A DNA stretch of 64,000 bases from Epiperipatus broadwayi (Eukaryota; Onychophora; Udeonychophora; Euonychophora; Peripatidae), in contig JAQFVV010012986.1 of the NCBI GenBank assembly GCA_028023455.1, forward strand, positions 260,501-324,500. The letters are read 5' to 3'. Within the stretch, counting starts at the first letter, position 1. Each line of letters begins with the position of its first letter. A program made the translations under genes and the position numbers. Positions 1 through 12,282 of this stretch are shown piece by piece. The notes beneath the pieces were generated by a model. The model was not told the DNA's origin. It ran no database searches and worked only from the letters and a program-made list of their open reading frames with translations.

Positions 1-220
1 TTTATCTTTAAATCTTTAAGTTTTTTTTTTTTTCATTTTGTTTTAAAATACTTTCTTTTTTGATTTTTCATCTGTGCGATGTTATATATATACGAGTTTA
101 GATGACTTTTAATTTTCAATTTTTAATTCTTAAAAAAGAAGTTTTTATTTGCGGACTTATATTTTTATGTCTAATTTTATTTATTAGCATGTAATAGCAT
201 GTATACCCGTTACACTATGG
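1..220 (+). repeat. Interspersed repeat R2, copy 1 (left end cut by window)
   Basis: Matches 4060-4290 and 22600-22855: a shared track of AT-rich sequence with 'atctgtgcga', a 'tttgcgaact'-like segment, and a terminal short stem-loop of the form GTAAY...GTTAC (189-214 here). No coding potential is seen. Confidence 0.7.
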
Positions 221-1360
221 ATGCTTCTTTTTCTTAAATTTAGTTTTTATTATTTTAAAAAACTTATATTAAATACTATTTTACTAAAAATTACATTTTC
301 ATTAAAAATACATTCATTTGTAAGGACTGAACATACAATTACATTAACGAGGTGGAATATATCAAATGACACAAATTGAATTGAGTCCATGAATGCCAAA
401 TTTCGAAAAAATACTCTTACAATTCATCAGGTCAACAGTCAGTAAACAAATTAAAGTATACTTTAAAAGATTTCATTGATATCTCAAAAAAAAAAAAAAT
501 GGGTTCACATATATGACACTTTTTTTATCATTTTCTCCGGTTTTGTCTGTCTTGCAAAATAAAATAAGTGAATGCCACTTGACTATTTTTTGTTCCTACT
601 TTATGCAACTTTGATACTATAAATCTTCTACACTACTTTTTCTCCAGGTCACTTTTTTTTTAAAAGTAAATTTTAGATCCTTTCAATTCTGAGAATTTTT
701 TTTTTTTTTTGTAAACCATCCTTTCAATGTCAAAAATCCTTCTATTTATTTTCTTCACATAATAAAGTGCAATAATAAATGTGTGTGATGTGTTCATCTT
801 GTTATTTTGTAAGGTAATTATTTTGCTTTTTATATTTTATCCATAGATTATAAACATTTTTATGTTCCAATAATTCTCAGTTTTAATCTTATTTGACAAT
901 CAAGTTTTCTGATAACTTTAATTCTAGGAGCTGTTTTGAGAGTATATATTATAAATATCTTATATTATTTAAACTGGGTGTTTGATAATTTATTATTAAG
1001 AATCTCTTGGTTCAGTGGCACTCAATTGTCTGCTGTGTTTGTATCTTGAATTCAAACTCTCCTTGGATAAAACTAAAAAAAAAAGAGTCCAGTAAATTTA
1101 TACTTCTCCTACCAGACAGACATTAAATATACTTATGAAAAATTGATATCTAGTTATTTTTAACTGAATAATATAATTAGTAAGGAAAAGTGCGCTCAAA
1201 TTCTCATTTCCATTTAATTGGCAAGTCTAATGAGAATCTTTTTTCTTTTGCTTTTTTTTAAAGGGACTGTTGGAAAAGCCTTTAACATGCAGTGAGCTAT
1301 TTTAAGATTGTTTTATAATTTATTTAAATATATATGTATCCATGTAAATGAGATATATAT
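221..1360. other. AT-rich region without a gene
   Basis: Homopolymer-rich sequence. The only structured item is a weak tRNA-like stretch near 1008-1066, with a TGGTTCAGTGGCACTC box-A-like and a TTGAATTCAAACTC box-B-like segment followed by an A-run. It may be an old SINE. Confidence 0.5.
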
Positions 1361-1640
1361 AGGGGGTTGAACTCAAACTTCCACACGACCCTCGAAAATC
1401 CATGCTATCTCATACCGCTGATACACTTGATCACACACTTGTCGCAAAAGATAAATAATCACCAGTATATGTATTTCATGCTAAACTAGCACTCGTCTGT
1501 TGGTCCAGATTATCATCTCCACACATATATAAAATCAAAACTCAGCTTATATTAAGATAGCCCATTTTCATACTTTAATGGACAGGCTTCAAACCATTCC
1601 ATCCCACAACTCTTCAGCCATCCATTTCATTGAAAATCTG
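1361..1640 (+). repeat. Interspersed repeat R1, copy
   Basis: Contains the R1 hallmarks 'gataaataatcacc', 'gtatttcatgctaaac', 'tggtccagat' and 'cttatattaagata', shared in order with 21483-21835 (inverted), 39555-39855 and partial copies elsewhere. Family type unknown; no ORF conserved. Confidence 0.75.
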
Positions 1641-1694
1641 GTAAATAAAGTGTTATGCCTGTTGATTTAGTAAAATTCATGAATTGTGGCCCAG

Positions 1695-1762
1695 CTCCGC
1701 CATTTCCAGTGGTCGAATGTTTTATGAACTTCCAAGCAATAATCCATTTGATTATTTTTATT
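1695..1762 (+). repeat. SINE-like repeat R4, 3' part
   Basis: Carries the family core 'atgaacttccaagcaata' followed by 'ccatttgatta', also present at 19065-19140, 24275-24395, 26888-26995, 42080-42215 and 50868-50985. Confidence 0.5.
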
Positions 1763-2094
1763 AAAAAAACATTAAATATTAGATAAGTAATTAAATATAT
1801 ACTTAAATCTCATTTAGAAAACTTTAAAGAAATTTGGACATCACTCTATCACATGACTCCAGCTTATATATTGCTGTTTGAGCAACATACTTTTTCCATC
1901 TCCTGAAGAGATGTTTTTGTAAATTTTGTTTACAAATTGATTCGATATTAAATTTTCTCCTAAATTAAAGATATTTTCCTCATGAATTAAAATATATCTA
2001 AGTATAATTTGATAGTTGAAAAAAATGGTAAAATTAATAAATAATTAAAATAAGAATAATCAAATAGCTTTATTGTTCAGGAATTCATAAGTTG

Positions 2095-2170
2095 ATCAAG
2101 CTCCAAAAGATGCAATTTCTCCCTTCTGCCATTGTACCAAATCATACAATGCAATAAATAATTGATTTTA
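2095..2170 (-). repeat. tRNA-like SINE remnant
   Basis: The minus strand shows 'gtatgatttggtacaatggc', resembling a tRNA D-arm/box A. It is related to the better preserved copies at 7215-7305 and 7330-7375. Confidence 0.45.
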
Positions 2171-2268
2171 CTTTAATGAGTAAGTTAATACTCTGTACAG
2201 GCTTACACACACCTGCATATATATATATATTATAATGATCCGAAACAATAGTGAGACAGAAATCTACG

Positions 2269-3400
2269 TATCTGCAACTACCAGGGCACCATCTAGGCAT
2301 TTGCACCTAGAAAAATTTATACAGTAGGCAGATACACGCTGTTAAGATTCCACTTTATTTTATATTTTGTTCATTAGCCCATTGTCACTAGCTCAGTGAG
2401 TAGCAGAGATAATAAAATATAAATTTTATGTCTTAAATATAAAAGAATAAAAGCCACTGCCAGAAATTAACACATAAAAATATTTATTTATGCACATATA
2501 AAATAACATTTAAATTTTGAGGAATAAATTCAACATTTTAGATTTTTCTATTAATCTTTAGTTTTACATTTAAGTAAATTACAACCATGAGTTTAATATT
2601 TATTTAGTGAGTCGAGTATGAATAGACTACATAGATCTGCATTTGAAAAGAAAATATCCTTCCCTGATTTAACCTTAGGCAACAAATTTCGCAATCAAAC
2701 CGGCGCCAATCCATCTGATACATTTATGTATTCAATGTAGCATGAAAATACGACAACACAAAATACTATACTGTCAGGAATGTACATCTGAACAGCAAGT
2801 AGAATTAGAGAAAAAATTGTCTCTCTACCAACCAGGAATGCTACATCTGTTGGCGAGTAGAACAATAAACATAAAACTCCATAGGAATGGACTGCAGTCC
2901 TTTGCCGTCTTACAAACCCATCCATAGGCAAACAGAAGGTGTGTGGCATATATATATAATCCTGCCCGTAGCGGATCTCATACTACATCTACAATTACAC
3001 AAATATATCCAATCCATTGAACCAATTCAACTATGAAATGAATAACCTAAGATTAACCTCCCTTAATATAACTTTACAAAACTATATAGCCATTCACGCC
3101 TGACTTAAATTTAACATTTAAATACGTTCGCACAGATTATTTTTATACAATTTGTTTTATAATGTCGAGTATAGATCGGCTGCATAGATTCCACGGTCAA
3201 AAATATTCCAAATTAAACACAACCGATCAAAATACAAAGTCAATCGATAACGTCAATTGCTGAGGGAATACAGGAGACCCTTTGGTGTTCATCATAAGAC
3301 ACCGCAGTGACATCGTTGACTTATATATTCTAATCGACTGTGAAAACCACAACATAATCAACCGCTAATGAATCTATGCAACGTCTATACCCAACTTAAA
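2269..3400 (+). mobile_element. R3: solitary copy of the 5' region of the Tx1/L1-group LINE
   Basis: This 1.1-kb stretch is the reverse complement of 62341-63406, which directly precedes ORF1 of the LINE on the minus strand there. Shared blocks include 'gggcaccatctaggcattt', 'ggcagatacacgctgttaag', 'cggcgccaatccatctgata' and 'tagattccacggtcaaaaa'. Both copies begin at a 'tatctgca' end. Beyond about 3400 the similarity fades near where ORF1 would start; a faint AKLNY.NL.NQL versus AKTYTNITKINQQL resemblance around 3470-3520 hints that a decayed ORF1 start follows. The small minus-strand frame at 2695-2949 is not convincingly coding. Confidence 0.75.
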
Positions 3401-3840
3401 TGTAATGCATTTAATAATTTCTACAATAAATATTACTACAAATAAAAATAATAAAATGGAAATGATTTTAGCAAAACTTAACTATATAAATTTAAACAAT
3501 CAATTATTAATTTGAAAATCAAATAAGAGTTCATTTTAAAATTTAAATTAGCTGAATCTTTAAAAAAAACAATGACGAAAGTTCTTAATTACTTTTTTTT
3601 GTTGTTGTTAATTTGTAAAGTTCATAGCTCACGGTAGAAGAGTCCAGGTTTCTGCTTTTAATTCCCGCGATGCCTCTATTGGAAGATAATGTTCTGGAGA
3701 TGGCAATAGCTGGTTCAAGGTATCACAGTCTTTTCATTTTTTTTTTAAATAGAGAATGTGGTATGTGCGTCCTACCACATCTCTCAAACACAAAATGCTG
3801 GAACTGTCAGAAAAAACTGTATTTCCCTTTTTATATTATC
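3401..3840. other. No gene; possibly decayed LINE ORF1 start and R2 flank
   Basis: AT-rich, with possible weak similarity to LINE ORF1 near 3470-3520. Two short plus-strand frames (3670-3888 and 3756-3971) overlap in different phases, match nothing I recognise, and are probably chance frames in repeat sequence. Confidence 0.4.
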
Positions 3841-4290
3841 CACATGGATTCAATCAACAAAATGTCACTAATCCATCACTTTCGTTAGGGTCCGAGCCAA
3901 GGCTTAGTGCTTCCATTGGTCAAGCTAATTTCTCTTTATTTTCTTATCTATCTTTCATCAGATCATTTTAATTATACAAGTGCCCAAGGGCCAGTTTGGT
4001 TTTTGATAATTCATAAACAATCATTTCCATTTACAGATTACATTAATTAATACCTGTTTTTATTTTTAAATCTTGTACTTTTTTATAAAAAAGTACGTTC
4101 AAATACTTATTTGTTTTTTTAAAAAAAATATTTTTAAAGTTTGGCCTCTGTGCGAATGTATATACGTTTAACAAACATTTTAATTTTAGCGTTTAGTTTT
4201 TTACTTTTATTTGCAAACTTTTAAGTTTTTATTTTAAATTAATGTAACAACATATTTATATATCGTTACAATATATATATAATGTAATAT
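3840..4290 (+). repeat. Interspersed repeat R2, copy 2
   Basis: Parallels 22384-22855: 'gtcactaatcc...ggtccga', 'caatcatttccattt', 'ctctgtgcgaa', 'tttgcaaact', ending in a GTAAC-loop-GTTAC stem-loop (about 4245-4270) and an AT microsatellite. Confidence 0.75.
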
Positions 4291-4427
4291 ATAAGAATTT
4301 CAAACTCAGACTTTCACACGACCCTCAACTCTCCATGCCATCTCATATTGTTGACCCACCTGATCATACACATATTAAAAAGATAAATAATCACCAATAT
4401 ACGTATTTCATGCTAAACCAGTAGTAA
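4291..4427 (+). repeat. Interspersed repeat R1, truncated copy
   Basis: Shows 'actttcacacgaccctc', 'ccatgccatctcatat', 'gataaataatcacc' and 'gtatttcatgctaaac', i.e. the first half of R1. It directly follows the R2 copy. Confidence 0.75.
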
Positions 4428-4849
4428 AAAAAATTAGAAATTAAGAAAAATAAAACAATTTTGTATTATAAATTTTTAAATTATCTTTAAGACAAATAAA
4501 TATAATAAATAGAAAAATATTACTACCAAAACATTTTCAGAAATAATATAAATAGTTAAAACAGATATCAAATAAGATGGAGATTTCAATTAAAGATTAA
4601 AAAACACTAATCAATATACTAGCTCAAAGCAGAGTCCTTTGTCTTGATTACTGAAAATGATATTAAACTAAAAAAATAATTAACTATTTTTTATTTAACT
4701 TCTGAAAATCTTCTTGACATCAGAGTGCATCTTATATTGTGCTTTGAAACCAATGGAAGGTTCTCAATAGCCATGACATTATTAAAAAATACCAGAATTA
4801 GATACAGTCCTTTTAACAATAAAGATGTACAAAATTTCCCATAATATTA
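4428..4849. other. AT-rich, nothing recognisable
   Basis: No ORF, RNA gene or clear repeat seen. Confidence 0.5.
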
Positions 4850-5510
4850 ACTGATTGTATAAAAAATTTCTGGTTGTTGATCTTTGCAAAGGATGGTCAG
4901 TACTTGTGAGTTTTCAAATAAACCAAGATGGCAGCCATTGTTAAATTAAAACAAAATTAATAAATTGATTGTTAAATTTTAAAAAAGGAATAAACTCCGA
5001 TGAATTTAATTAAAAATCTTTACTTCAATTTTTCTTTACTTATAACATAGGAAGTGATGAGATGCTCTTAACATTGCCATACTTTGGTTCAATTCAGCAT
5101 GTTTCCTTTTGTCAGTAAATTTTTTGGCAAATTGTAGTAATAAAAATTTGGGACCTTCCTGTCACAAAACATAATACAGTGAACTATTTCCAAAGGTATG
5201 GGATCCTGCCTTCTCGAAAAGTCTGCATTATTATCATATGGTTGCACACTGACGATATGAATAAAGTATAAATATCGTATTTATATTTTTTTTATCATTT
5301 TTCTGTTAATAAGTTAATCCAAAAAACAAAAACTGTAATAAAAATTATAATGTAATTATTAAATACAACTAGCAGGTGTTTTTTGTAAACATTTTTATGG
5401 GCTCCTGAAAGTCCTAGATTTATCCCAAATATGGGCTGCTATCTTGGTTTATTTGAAAACTCAAAAGTACCAAATGGTCTTTACAAACAACTGTATTAAT
5501 AAAGCAAATG
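4850..5510. repeat. Inverted-repeat element, about 80-bp arms
   Basis: The segment around 4865-4945 (with 'gagttttcaaataaaccaag') is inverted at about 5425-5500. The arms share the same order of blocks with scattered mismatches around a roughly 480-bp AT-rich interior. It is probably an old foldback transposon or two inverted copies of one repeat. Confidence 0.6.
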
Positions 5511-7214
5511 ATTTGAAACTTCAAATGTCTTATTTGAAATGATACTTTAAAATAATGATTTGAGATGTTATTTCAATTGTATAATGGTTGTTAATGACCA
5601 ATATTTTCTAATTCAATTCTGGTCTCAATTTTGGCATGCAGTATTGAATTACTGGATTGTGCAAGAGTATATATATATATGTATTAGTATTATGATTTCT
5701 CAAGATGAAAACATGATCATCCCATAAAAAAAAAAAACTCTTCAAACTATAATAAAAGAAACTGATACTATTAATGAGTAGGAATTATAAAAGAATGATA
5801 TTGAAGTATCTCTATTGTAAAAAAAAAAAAAGTTAAAAAAAAAAAAAATTAGATATGAATTTTATTTTGCATAGGACTTAAATATTAACAATATAACTTT
5901 ATTCAACCATTTCTAATTTCAAATATTAAAAACAATAGAATGAATAGTTACTCCGAAAATCATGTGACATTAGAACATTTGAAGTGACAGGTTGAGTTTG
6001 ATTCTACAAATTTTATCTTTCAAACAGACAATTAATGACAGTAGTAGAATAAAGACTTATTTAAGATTCCTGAATCAAAGTTCAACCAATCGATTCCATT
6101 ACTTGGGCATCACATGACCCTTGAGTAATTTACTATTTGATACTAGTAATGCTACCAAGAATTAATAATAATGAAAAATCTTTAAAACTGATTAAATAAT
6201 AAATAAAGTGAAAATCAGGCTGTCTACTATTTAATGCAGAAGTAATTTTGATATCAGTCTAATAAATAGAATCGAAAGAAGATATTATCTTGTATTTAAA
6301 TAGTTTAGAATTAATGAGAATCAACATTATTTTTATTGATAATGTGCTAATTTACGTTAACTTATAAATAACTGTCAATTTATTTTTTTTTCAAATGTAA
6401 TAGATAAAATTCGTTCAATCAAGTGCATAAGACCATGTACTTATATGGAAGTTTATATAACGAAAAACAAAATCATATTTATAATCTCATATCTTATAAT
6501 TTAAATTATAATAAGGTGCGAGGTTACAATTTAAATATATTTTCAGTAATATACTATGATTATTAAATGTAATATTCCTAAAGCAATATCTGCTGTCGGA
6601 AATATCGACTGTTAGATTTGATTAAATTCTAATGCTAAATTTATTTAAAGTATTAAGAAAAAAATTAAGTCACGATATAAAAATTTAAAGGATTCATATT
6701 TTTTTACAGTTATATAAAAATAAAGTGCCTCTTAAAAAGATGACGCCATCTATAATTTTTTAAAAAAAATGTCAGGATATTAAAAAAAAATATTTTTTTG
6801 TAAAATATGTGAATTTGGGGAAAAAAATTATAATAATTATATACCCTATATTAATAATTATATGTTAATCTCTAATAAAACTTTAAACAGTATAATTCAT
6901 TAAAATTTATATATGGTTTTAAACAATAGATATTTTTAAAAAAAAACTAAACTGCATTAATGAAAAGATCAATAATGACAAATTATTGCCAATAATTAAT
7001 ATTTAAATATTTGTTTAGAATATCAATGATGTTCAGCAACAATAACGTTGGACACAGGAATTTCGTTACATTGATCAATTAATTTTTTTTTTTATTATTC
7101 AGCTTACAATAGACTCTCTTGAATGTATCACTTCACACTATGCTAAAAGATTTTGAATCAGTTCCTAGATGGAGGGGGAGGGAGCTTGATTAAAAATAAA
7201 CAATTATATCGTTA
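5511..7214. other. AT-rich intergenic/intronic sequence
   Basis: Microsatellite bits and poly-A/T runs, no gene. Nothing with family similarity that I can defend. Confidence 0.5.
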
Positions 7215-7375
7215 AGACGTTTCAGCTCCAGAATTGGAATCAATCCAAAGATCTTATGCTCCTGTGTCTGGCCCTCTACCACTGCACTAAACTACATAGT
7301 GCAAAAGTTCAATTAAAGAAATGGAATTTATACCTGAGGACATTCTACCACTATACTAAACCATGAGGCCAAAAT
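7215..7375 (-). repeat. tRNA-derived SINE remnants, tandem pair
   Basis: Minus strand 7215-7310 reads 'tagtttagtgcagtggtaga' (D-arm/box A like) and then 'tggattgattcc' (box B like), in tRNA order and roughly tRNA spacing. A second, partial D-arm-like unit ('ggtttagtatagtggtaga') lies about 73 bp to the right at 7335-7375. The context and divergence argue against a functional tRNA gene. Confidence 0.55.
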
Positions 7376-8602
7376 TTGATTAAATGAATGGAACTATAGT
7401 CTTCAATTTACTACTTGATACTCAAACATTACATTTATGAATGTTCATGAAAATTAGTTGCCAGCTCGAGAGTGGTGTGATTGCACAAGGGTCCACACTT
7501 ATCAAGACTGCATGATCTACATTTTCTATGAAAATCAAAAAATATGTTTTATCATATGCTAACATTACTATTTTTTGCCAAAATTATGTAATTTGACCTA
7601 CAATGACTATCTGTTGGGAAGTAAACAATTATAGAAGTATTGTTTGTGTGTTGGCATTGATTTTCAGCTAGGTACAATGTGAATATCTAAATATTTCACC
7701 ATGTACCTTATGGTCACGTTATTGTGAAATCATACAGGTTAAGCAAGATTTGATTGATTGTCTTTGTTAGCAATTTTATTTACTTAATTAGAATTTGCAA
7801 AAAAAAAAAATTATAATGACAATAATGAATTTTCAATAAAGTATTCTAATGAAATAATTATATAATTTGCATGACATGCATTTTACTTTGTTTTCTCAAA
7901 TATTGATTCATTAAAATTGCTCAAAGTCATATTTATAATTTATAAATAATAATAAAGAAGTAATTATTTATATATTATAAGTACTAATTTGTGCAATTTT
8001 ATGGTATCAATATTTGAGTAAACAAAATATAATATAATGAATTATATTTTATTTTATTAAATGGTTTTTTTTTTTTAGCGAATTCTCATTCAAAATGAAT
8101 AAAATTTTCAGCAGAAGGTATGATTCTAGACTTGATTTATATATCTGCAAATAAGATATTTTTTAAAATATCTTAATATTTTATCACTGTAAAATATCCC
8201 CCCCCCCCACATGAAAATATTGCTCTAGGCCCTGCTTTTTCTTGGGACGGCTCCGCTATCAACAATGACCAAGTACTACACTATTGTTTTGATTGTGACT
8301 TCTTTCCTTTTCTTGTTTAAAATGTGTGTGTTTTGTCATTATCTCTATAAATTAAATATTTAAATAATTTATTTAATAAGTGCTATTATAAATATTCTAA
8401 AACAATAAATGTTTTTTTTTTTTTTTTGCCTAATTGGCGTTGTAAACCAGTTTTGGTTGTTCACTGTTTTTTAAAAAATATGTTCATTTTTTAATGCTGA
8501 AGAATTTTAAATATATATATCACATTTGTTGTTTTTTTCCTTCTATAGTTATATATATATATATCACACAATATACGTATAGAATAATATATATATATTT
8601 TT
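7376..8602. other. AT-rich, no gene
   Basis: Includes a C-run at about 8200-8209. No ORF or repeat family recognised. Confidence 0.5.
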
Positions 8603-8686
8603 CTCATGTGTCATAGCATCAGCTGGGAAGCGAACCCGGGACAACTGCTTGTAAGGCAGCTGTCCTGATCTCTCGACCACCAACGC
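8603..8686 (-). repeat. tRNA-derived SINE (family S1), copy 1
   Basis: The minus strand carries 'ggtggtcgagagatcagg' (box A) and 'gggttcgcttccc' (box B), then 'gctatgacacatgagaaaa' as tail. It is the same element as 26425-26521, 36784-36892 and 44301-44400. Flanks are AT-rich, so a target duplication cannot be defined. Confidence 0.85.
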
Positions 8687-10600
8687 TTATTTATATAACA
8701 ACAACGATTGTATACATATAATAAAAAGAATACAGAAAAGCTTTTTTAAAAGAATATTTATTTTTGCATTTTTTAATGTGATGGTATTACATACCTATAT
8801 CAACATCTATTTTTATATATATATAAGATTAACTAGAACCAATTATAATAACCAGAGCTGACAGAATGTGGTAAACAAGGACATGAGGGAGCTGATACAA
8901 GAAGGGCATGGAAATGGTGCAAAATTAAGAATACATTTATTTTAGTTTTGTTACAAAAATCAATACAACTTCATTATTCCTACAAAATAAGGAAATACAA
9001 ACATCTTAAAATAAATAATCACTTCTTGAAATATGATTTGTCAATTATAATTTTCTACGGTTTGTTTTTCTCTTATGATATTCTCGGTTATGTCTTATTA
9101 TGGGTTTACATGATCCATATTGCAAAAGTGAAACAGTCCATTTTACTATTAATATCCATGTCACACATATATATATATATATTGTGATGGTTATTTAGTG
9201 CTTGTAAAATAATAATAATATTTATAACTTCAAAAGTTTTTATTGGGTTATTATAAATATAATATCTTAAATTTATTGTATCAAATAATTTTTTTTAAAA
9301 AATATCCAAGATGTCTCTCCATATTTTTATAGCTTTTGAAATTATTGTAGCAATTTTGGTTTAGTTTTAAAAACACATACATGCACAGAAAACAAAAAGG
9401 GCAATATTCTAATAAAATGCATAATATTGTATGCATGTAGATAAAATTAATTAAAATTAAATCAGTTAAAGCTATTTTTATATTAGTGTAGACATAATGG
9501 TAAAGCTAAATAATGACATAAATTTATATTAATTAAATATGTTGGTGTGTGTATGAATGTTTATGTTTCTTTGATATAATTAAATCTAAAGAAATACCAT
9601 TTTAAAATATTTAGATAAAGTTATTTTAAATCAGAAATAACATGTTAATTATTGTGAAAAAGTAAATAAAATAAAAATCATTTATCTTAATATTTGTAAT
9701 ATAAATATTTGTTTTAACATTGTGATTTGTACTTTTAATTTTATTAAAGTATAATATTTTATTTAAATATGTTTTAAAATGTTATTTAACTGTCCTCATA
9801 AATAAGTAAAAACATCTGAAAAATATTCATAGTAAAATGCACAAACAAAATGAAATTTAAAGATATTATTGAAATGGAAATTTTCAAAAGTCATCTGCTG
9901 GCACAGTTTAAAGCAAATATTTAAAAAATTATTAACGAAACACCTTCATTTGAATATTTGTTTTAAACCAGTTTTAATATTAATGGAAGTACTCTTTGTA
10001 AACAATTTTATAAGAAATGGTTAAAATTAGCAAATTTCACTTCTCAAGAAATACTAATTATTTCCTTTGCATCTTTAAAAATGAAAAAAAAAACATGTTG
10101 TGATTTTCTTAAAGTTTACTACATTAATTGATTGATTCAAAAGATAAAATTTCATTACCATTTATTGTTCTACTAGGATTAATTCTTCTCACACCTCTGT
10201 AATTTTACAATTAAGACACCTAGTTTTCAATCTTTTTTTTTAAAAAAAAAACATTCTAAAAGATTTCGCAGGGATAAAAATAATTAGAACATTTAAAGAC
10301 TTTCCGTGAACGTTAGATTATAAAGGATATTTGTTTTTGGTTATTATTTATTATATAGACTATATAATGTAGTTGCTTGAAAGTTCTCACAAGAAGAATG
10401 CTGGAGTAAAAAACGAGGTTCTACAGGTAATATAATTTAAATTTTATATAATTTCAATATTGATGTCTTAGTATTGTGTAATTTGTTTTGGAGAGAGAGT
10501 GTTAATTAGTGTTAATGTAGGTATATTAAAGACTGTAAGAAGAATATTTACATAACTAGTTATTTTTGTCAACTATAAATAAGCTCTGTAAAATTGATTT
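8687..10600. other. AT-rich, no gene
   Basis: Short microsatellites ((TA)n near 8816 and 9167). A small open frame at 8948-9187 ends in a TA repeat and looks random. Confidence 0.5.
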
Positions 10601-10965
10601 AGAAAAATTTTTAAAAGACTTTCAATCTACAAATTTATCTGAGTGACAATAATAGTAATAAAGACATAAATGGAGAGGAACTGTATAAACTATTTCTGTT
10701 CTAAAAAAACTTATTTTCAAGTGAATTATCTCAATTCAAAAATCATCTTGATGTTCTAAGTTATATCCATGAAAATGATTTGACCATTTCATTCCCAAAT
10801 ATGAGCATATCAATAACAATATTATCAAATCTTTCTACAAGTGTAGCTAATGGAGAGAGATCATTTTTAAATTTAAAAATCATAAAAAATTATTTATGTC
10901 TGACAATGACACAACTTTGATTAGTAAATTTTTCAATGACAGCTATAGAAAATGACATATATAAT
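10600..10965 (+). pseudogene. hAT-superfamily transposase remnant, C-terminal dimerisation region
   Basis: One plus-strand frame reads VLSYIHENDLTISFPNMSIS, ITILSNLSTSVANGERSF and LNLKIIKNYLCLTMTQL, then a TGA stop, then LVNFSMTAIEND. This follows the hAT C-terminal dimerisation pattern (P....... L..PVS.A..ERSFS.LK.IK..LRS.M....L..L..L.IE), especially the ANGERSFLNLK core. The upstream part (10600-10690) is broken by stops. It is a fragment of about 110 codons with no visible catalytic domain or terminal inverted repeats. The ZMYM/TTF-like flavour of hAT is inference. Confidence 0.75.
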
Positions 10966-11596
10966 TACTCTAAATGGTGATATTGTATTTAAATTCAGTT
11001 CTGTAAAAGCTCAGAAAGTAAATTTATAATTATATAATAGATAAATAACACAATAACTCTGTCAAATGATGTAAATTATTGTACACATATAAAATGTGAT
11101 AATCAGAGCAGAAAAAGGTAGTCATCGATTAGCCATTACACACTGCTTGATGTCACTGTATCCATGCAAAAGCACAAATATTGTTTACGCAGCCTATAGA
11201 ACAGTTCTGTTCATATTAGCTGCTAAGCAGGCCTAGATGGCATTGCACATAAATATTACGGCCTGCTTTTGTGCTTCACAGTACTATGCAAACAGCACAC
11301 TTCACAGATCACTATGGTATAATGTGAGGGTGTGTAGAATTCAAGTGACCCTAACTTTTTCATGTGCATTCGAAGTAATGATTTTTCATACAACCTGATG
11401 TAATTTTAGATAGTAATAATTGTAAGCCTGTTACCGCGCTTCTATACACATCTTTTTAAGATAAAACAAATTGCAAAAGTGTACATCCCAACAGCATTAT
11501 ACGGAAATCATGCAAAAAATATATTTTGTGCAAGAACAGCTATGAGACTACTAAAATGGCTGTGGTTTGTCATTGTTTTTTAAAGCATAAACTTGG
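10966..11596. other. No gene; weak inverted similarity
   Basis: The segments 'tgcaaaagcacaaatatt' (11165) and 'gcttttgtgcttcac' (11264) are partly complementary and may mark an old hairpin element. Otherwise unremarkable. Confidence 0.4.
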
Positions 11597-11599
11597 TTT

Positions 11600-11900
11600 G
11601 ATCAGATGGTAATTTTAAAATGAAATTCTTACATTTTATTAAATAATGTTGTTTCATAAAAAATTTTAAAATAGTTTTCAAAATGTCATCACAGAATGTT
11701 TGTAATATTTACATTTTTTTTGTTTGATCAGAGTAGCACATGTTTTTGTTTGATCTGATGGTAATTTTAAAATGAAATTCGTACATTTTATTAAATAATG
11801 TTGTTCCGTAAAAATTTTTAAAATAGTTTTCAAAATGTTGTCATAGAATGTTTCTAATATTTATATATTTTTTTCTTTCATCAGAGTAGTGCATGTTTTG
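11600..11900 (+). repeat. Tandem duplication, about 152-bp unit, two copies
   Basis: 'gatcagatggtaatttta' at 11600 recurs as 'gatctgatggtaatttta' at 11752, and the similarity continues ('taaataatgttgtt', 'atagttttcaaaatgt', 'atcagagtag') through each unit. Confidence 0.85.
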
Positions 11901-12110
11901 GATGATCCTTCAAATCATCAAAACCATCGGTCTCCCTCCCTGCAGATTCCAGTGCTATGCACTGCCATGTATAATGTAATTTTAAAATGTTGGATCAGGG
12001 TAGTGCATCTTTTGGACAATCCGAAAGATCATCAAAAACAGTGATCCCTACATGCACATTCCAGTGCTACATACTGACATGTCTAATTAATTTAAAAATG
12101 TAAAAAAATA
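11885..12110 (+). repeat. Tandem duplication, about 114-bp unit, two copies
   Basis: 'agtagtgcatgttttgga' (11885) parallels 'ggtagtgcatcttttgga' (11999), with 'atcatcaaaa', 'attccagtgctay' and 'gccatgt/gacatgt' following in both. It overlaps the end of the 152-bp duplication, so two different periods are nested. Confidence 0.8.
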
Positions 12111-12282
12111 AATATAAATCCTTATTTTAAAAAAAACAAACAGGTGAAAGCATTATATTTATTTGTTTTTGAATAAATAATAACAAAATTGTAAATCATC
12201 CCGGTAACGTTATATCTATTGTTTTTTTGACTAGCAACAGAGCCATCAAGCGGCGTGCGGTGGCTAATCAACTACAACCCAG

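Noticed and set aside
2695-2949. 84-codon minus-strand frame with a counterpart at 62734-63085
   Set aside because: The two copies are frameshifted relative to each other and have no recognised domain; similarity is explained by the shared LINE 5' region. A short upstream peptide cannot be excluded.
7215-7310. Candidate tRNA gene (tRNA-Gly-like D-arm)
   Set aside because: Acceptor stem and anticodon stem cannot be closed, and related partial copies lie nearby.
8603-8686. Candidate functional tRNA gene
   Set aside because: The same tRNA-like head with A-rich tail occurs four times, two with target duplications, so it is a SINE.
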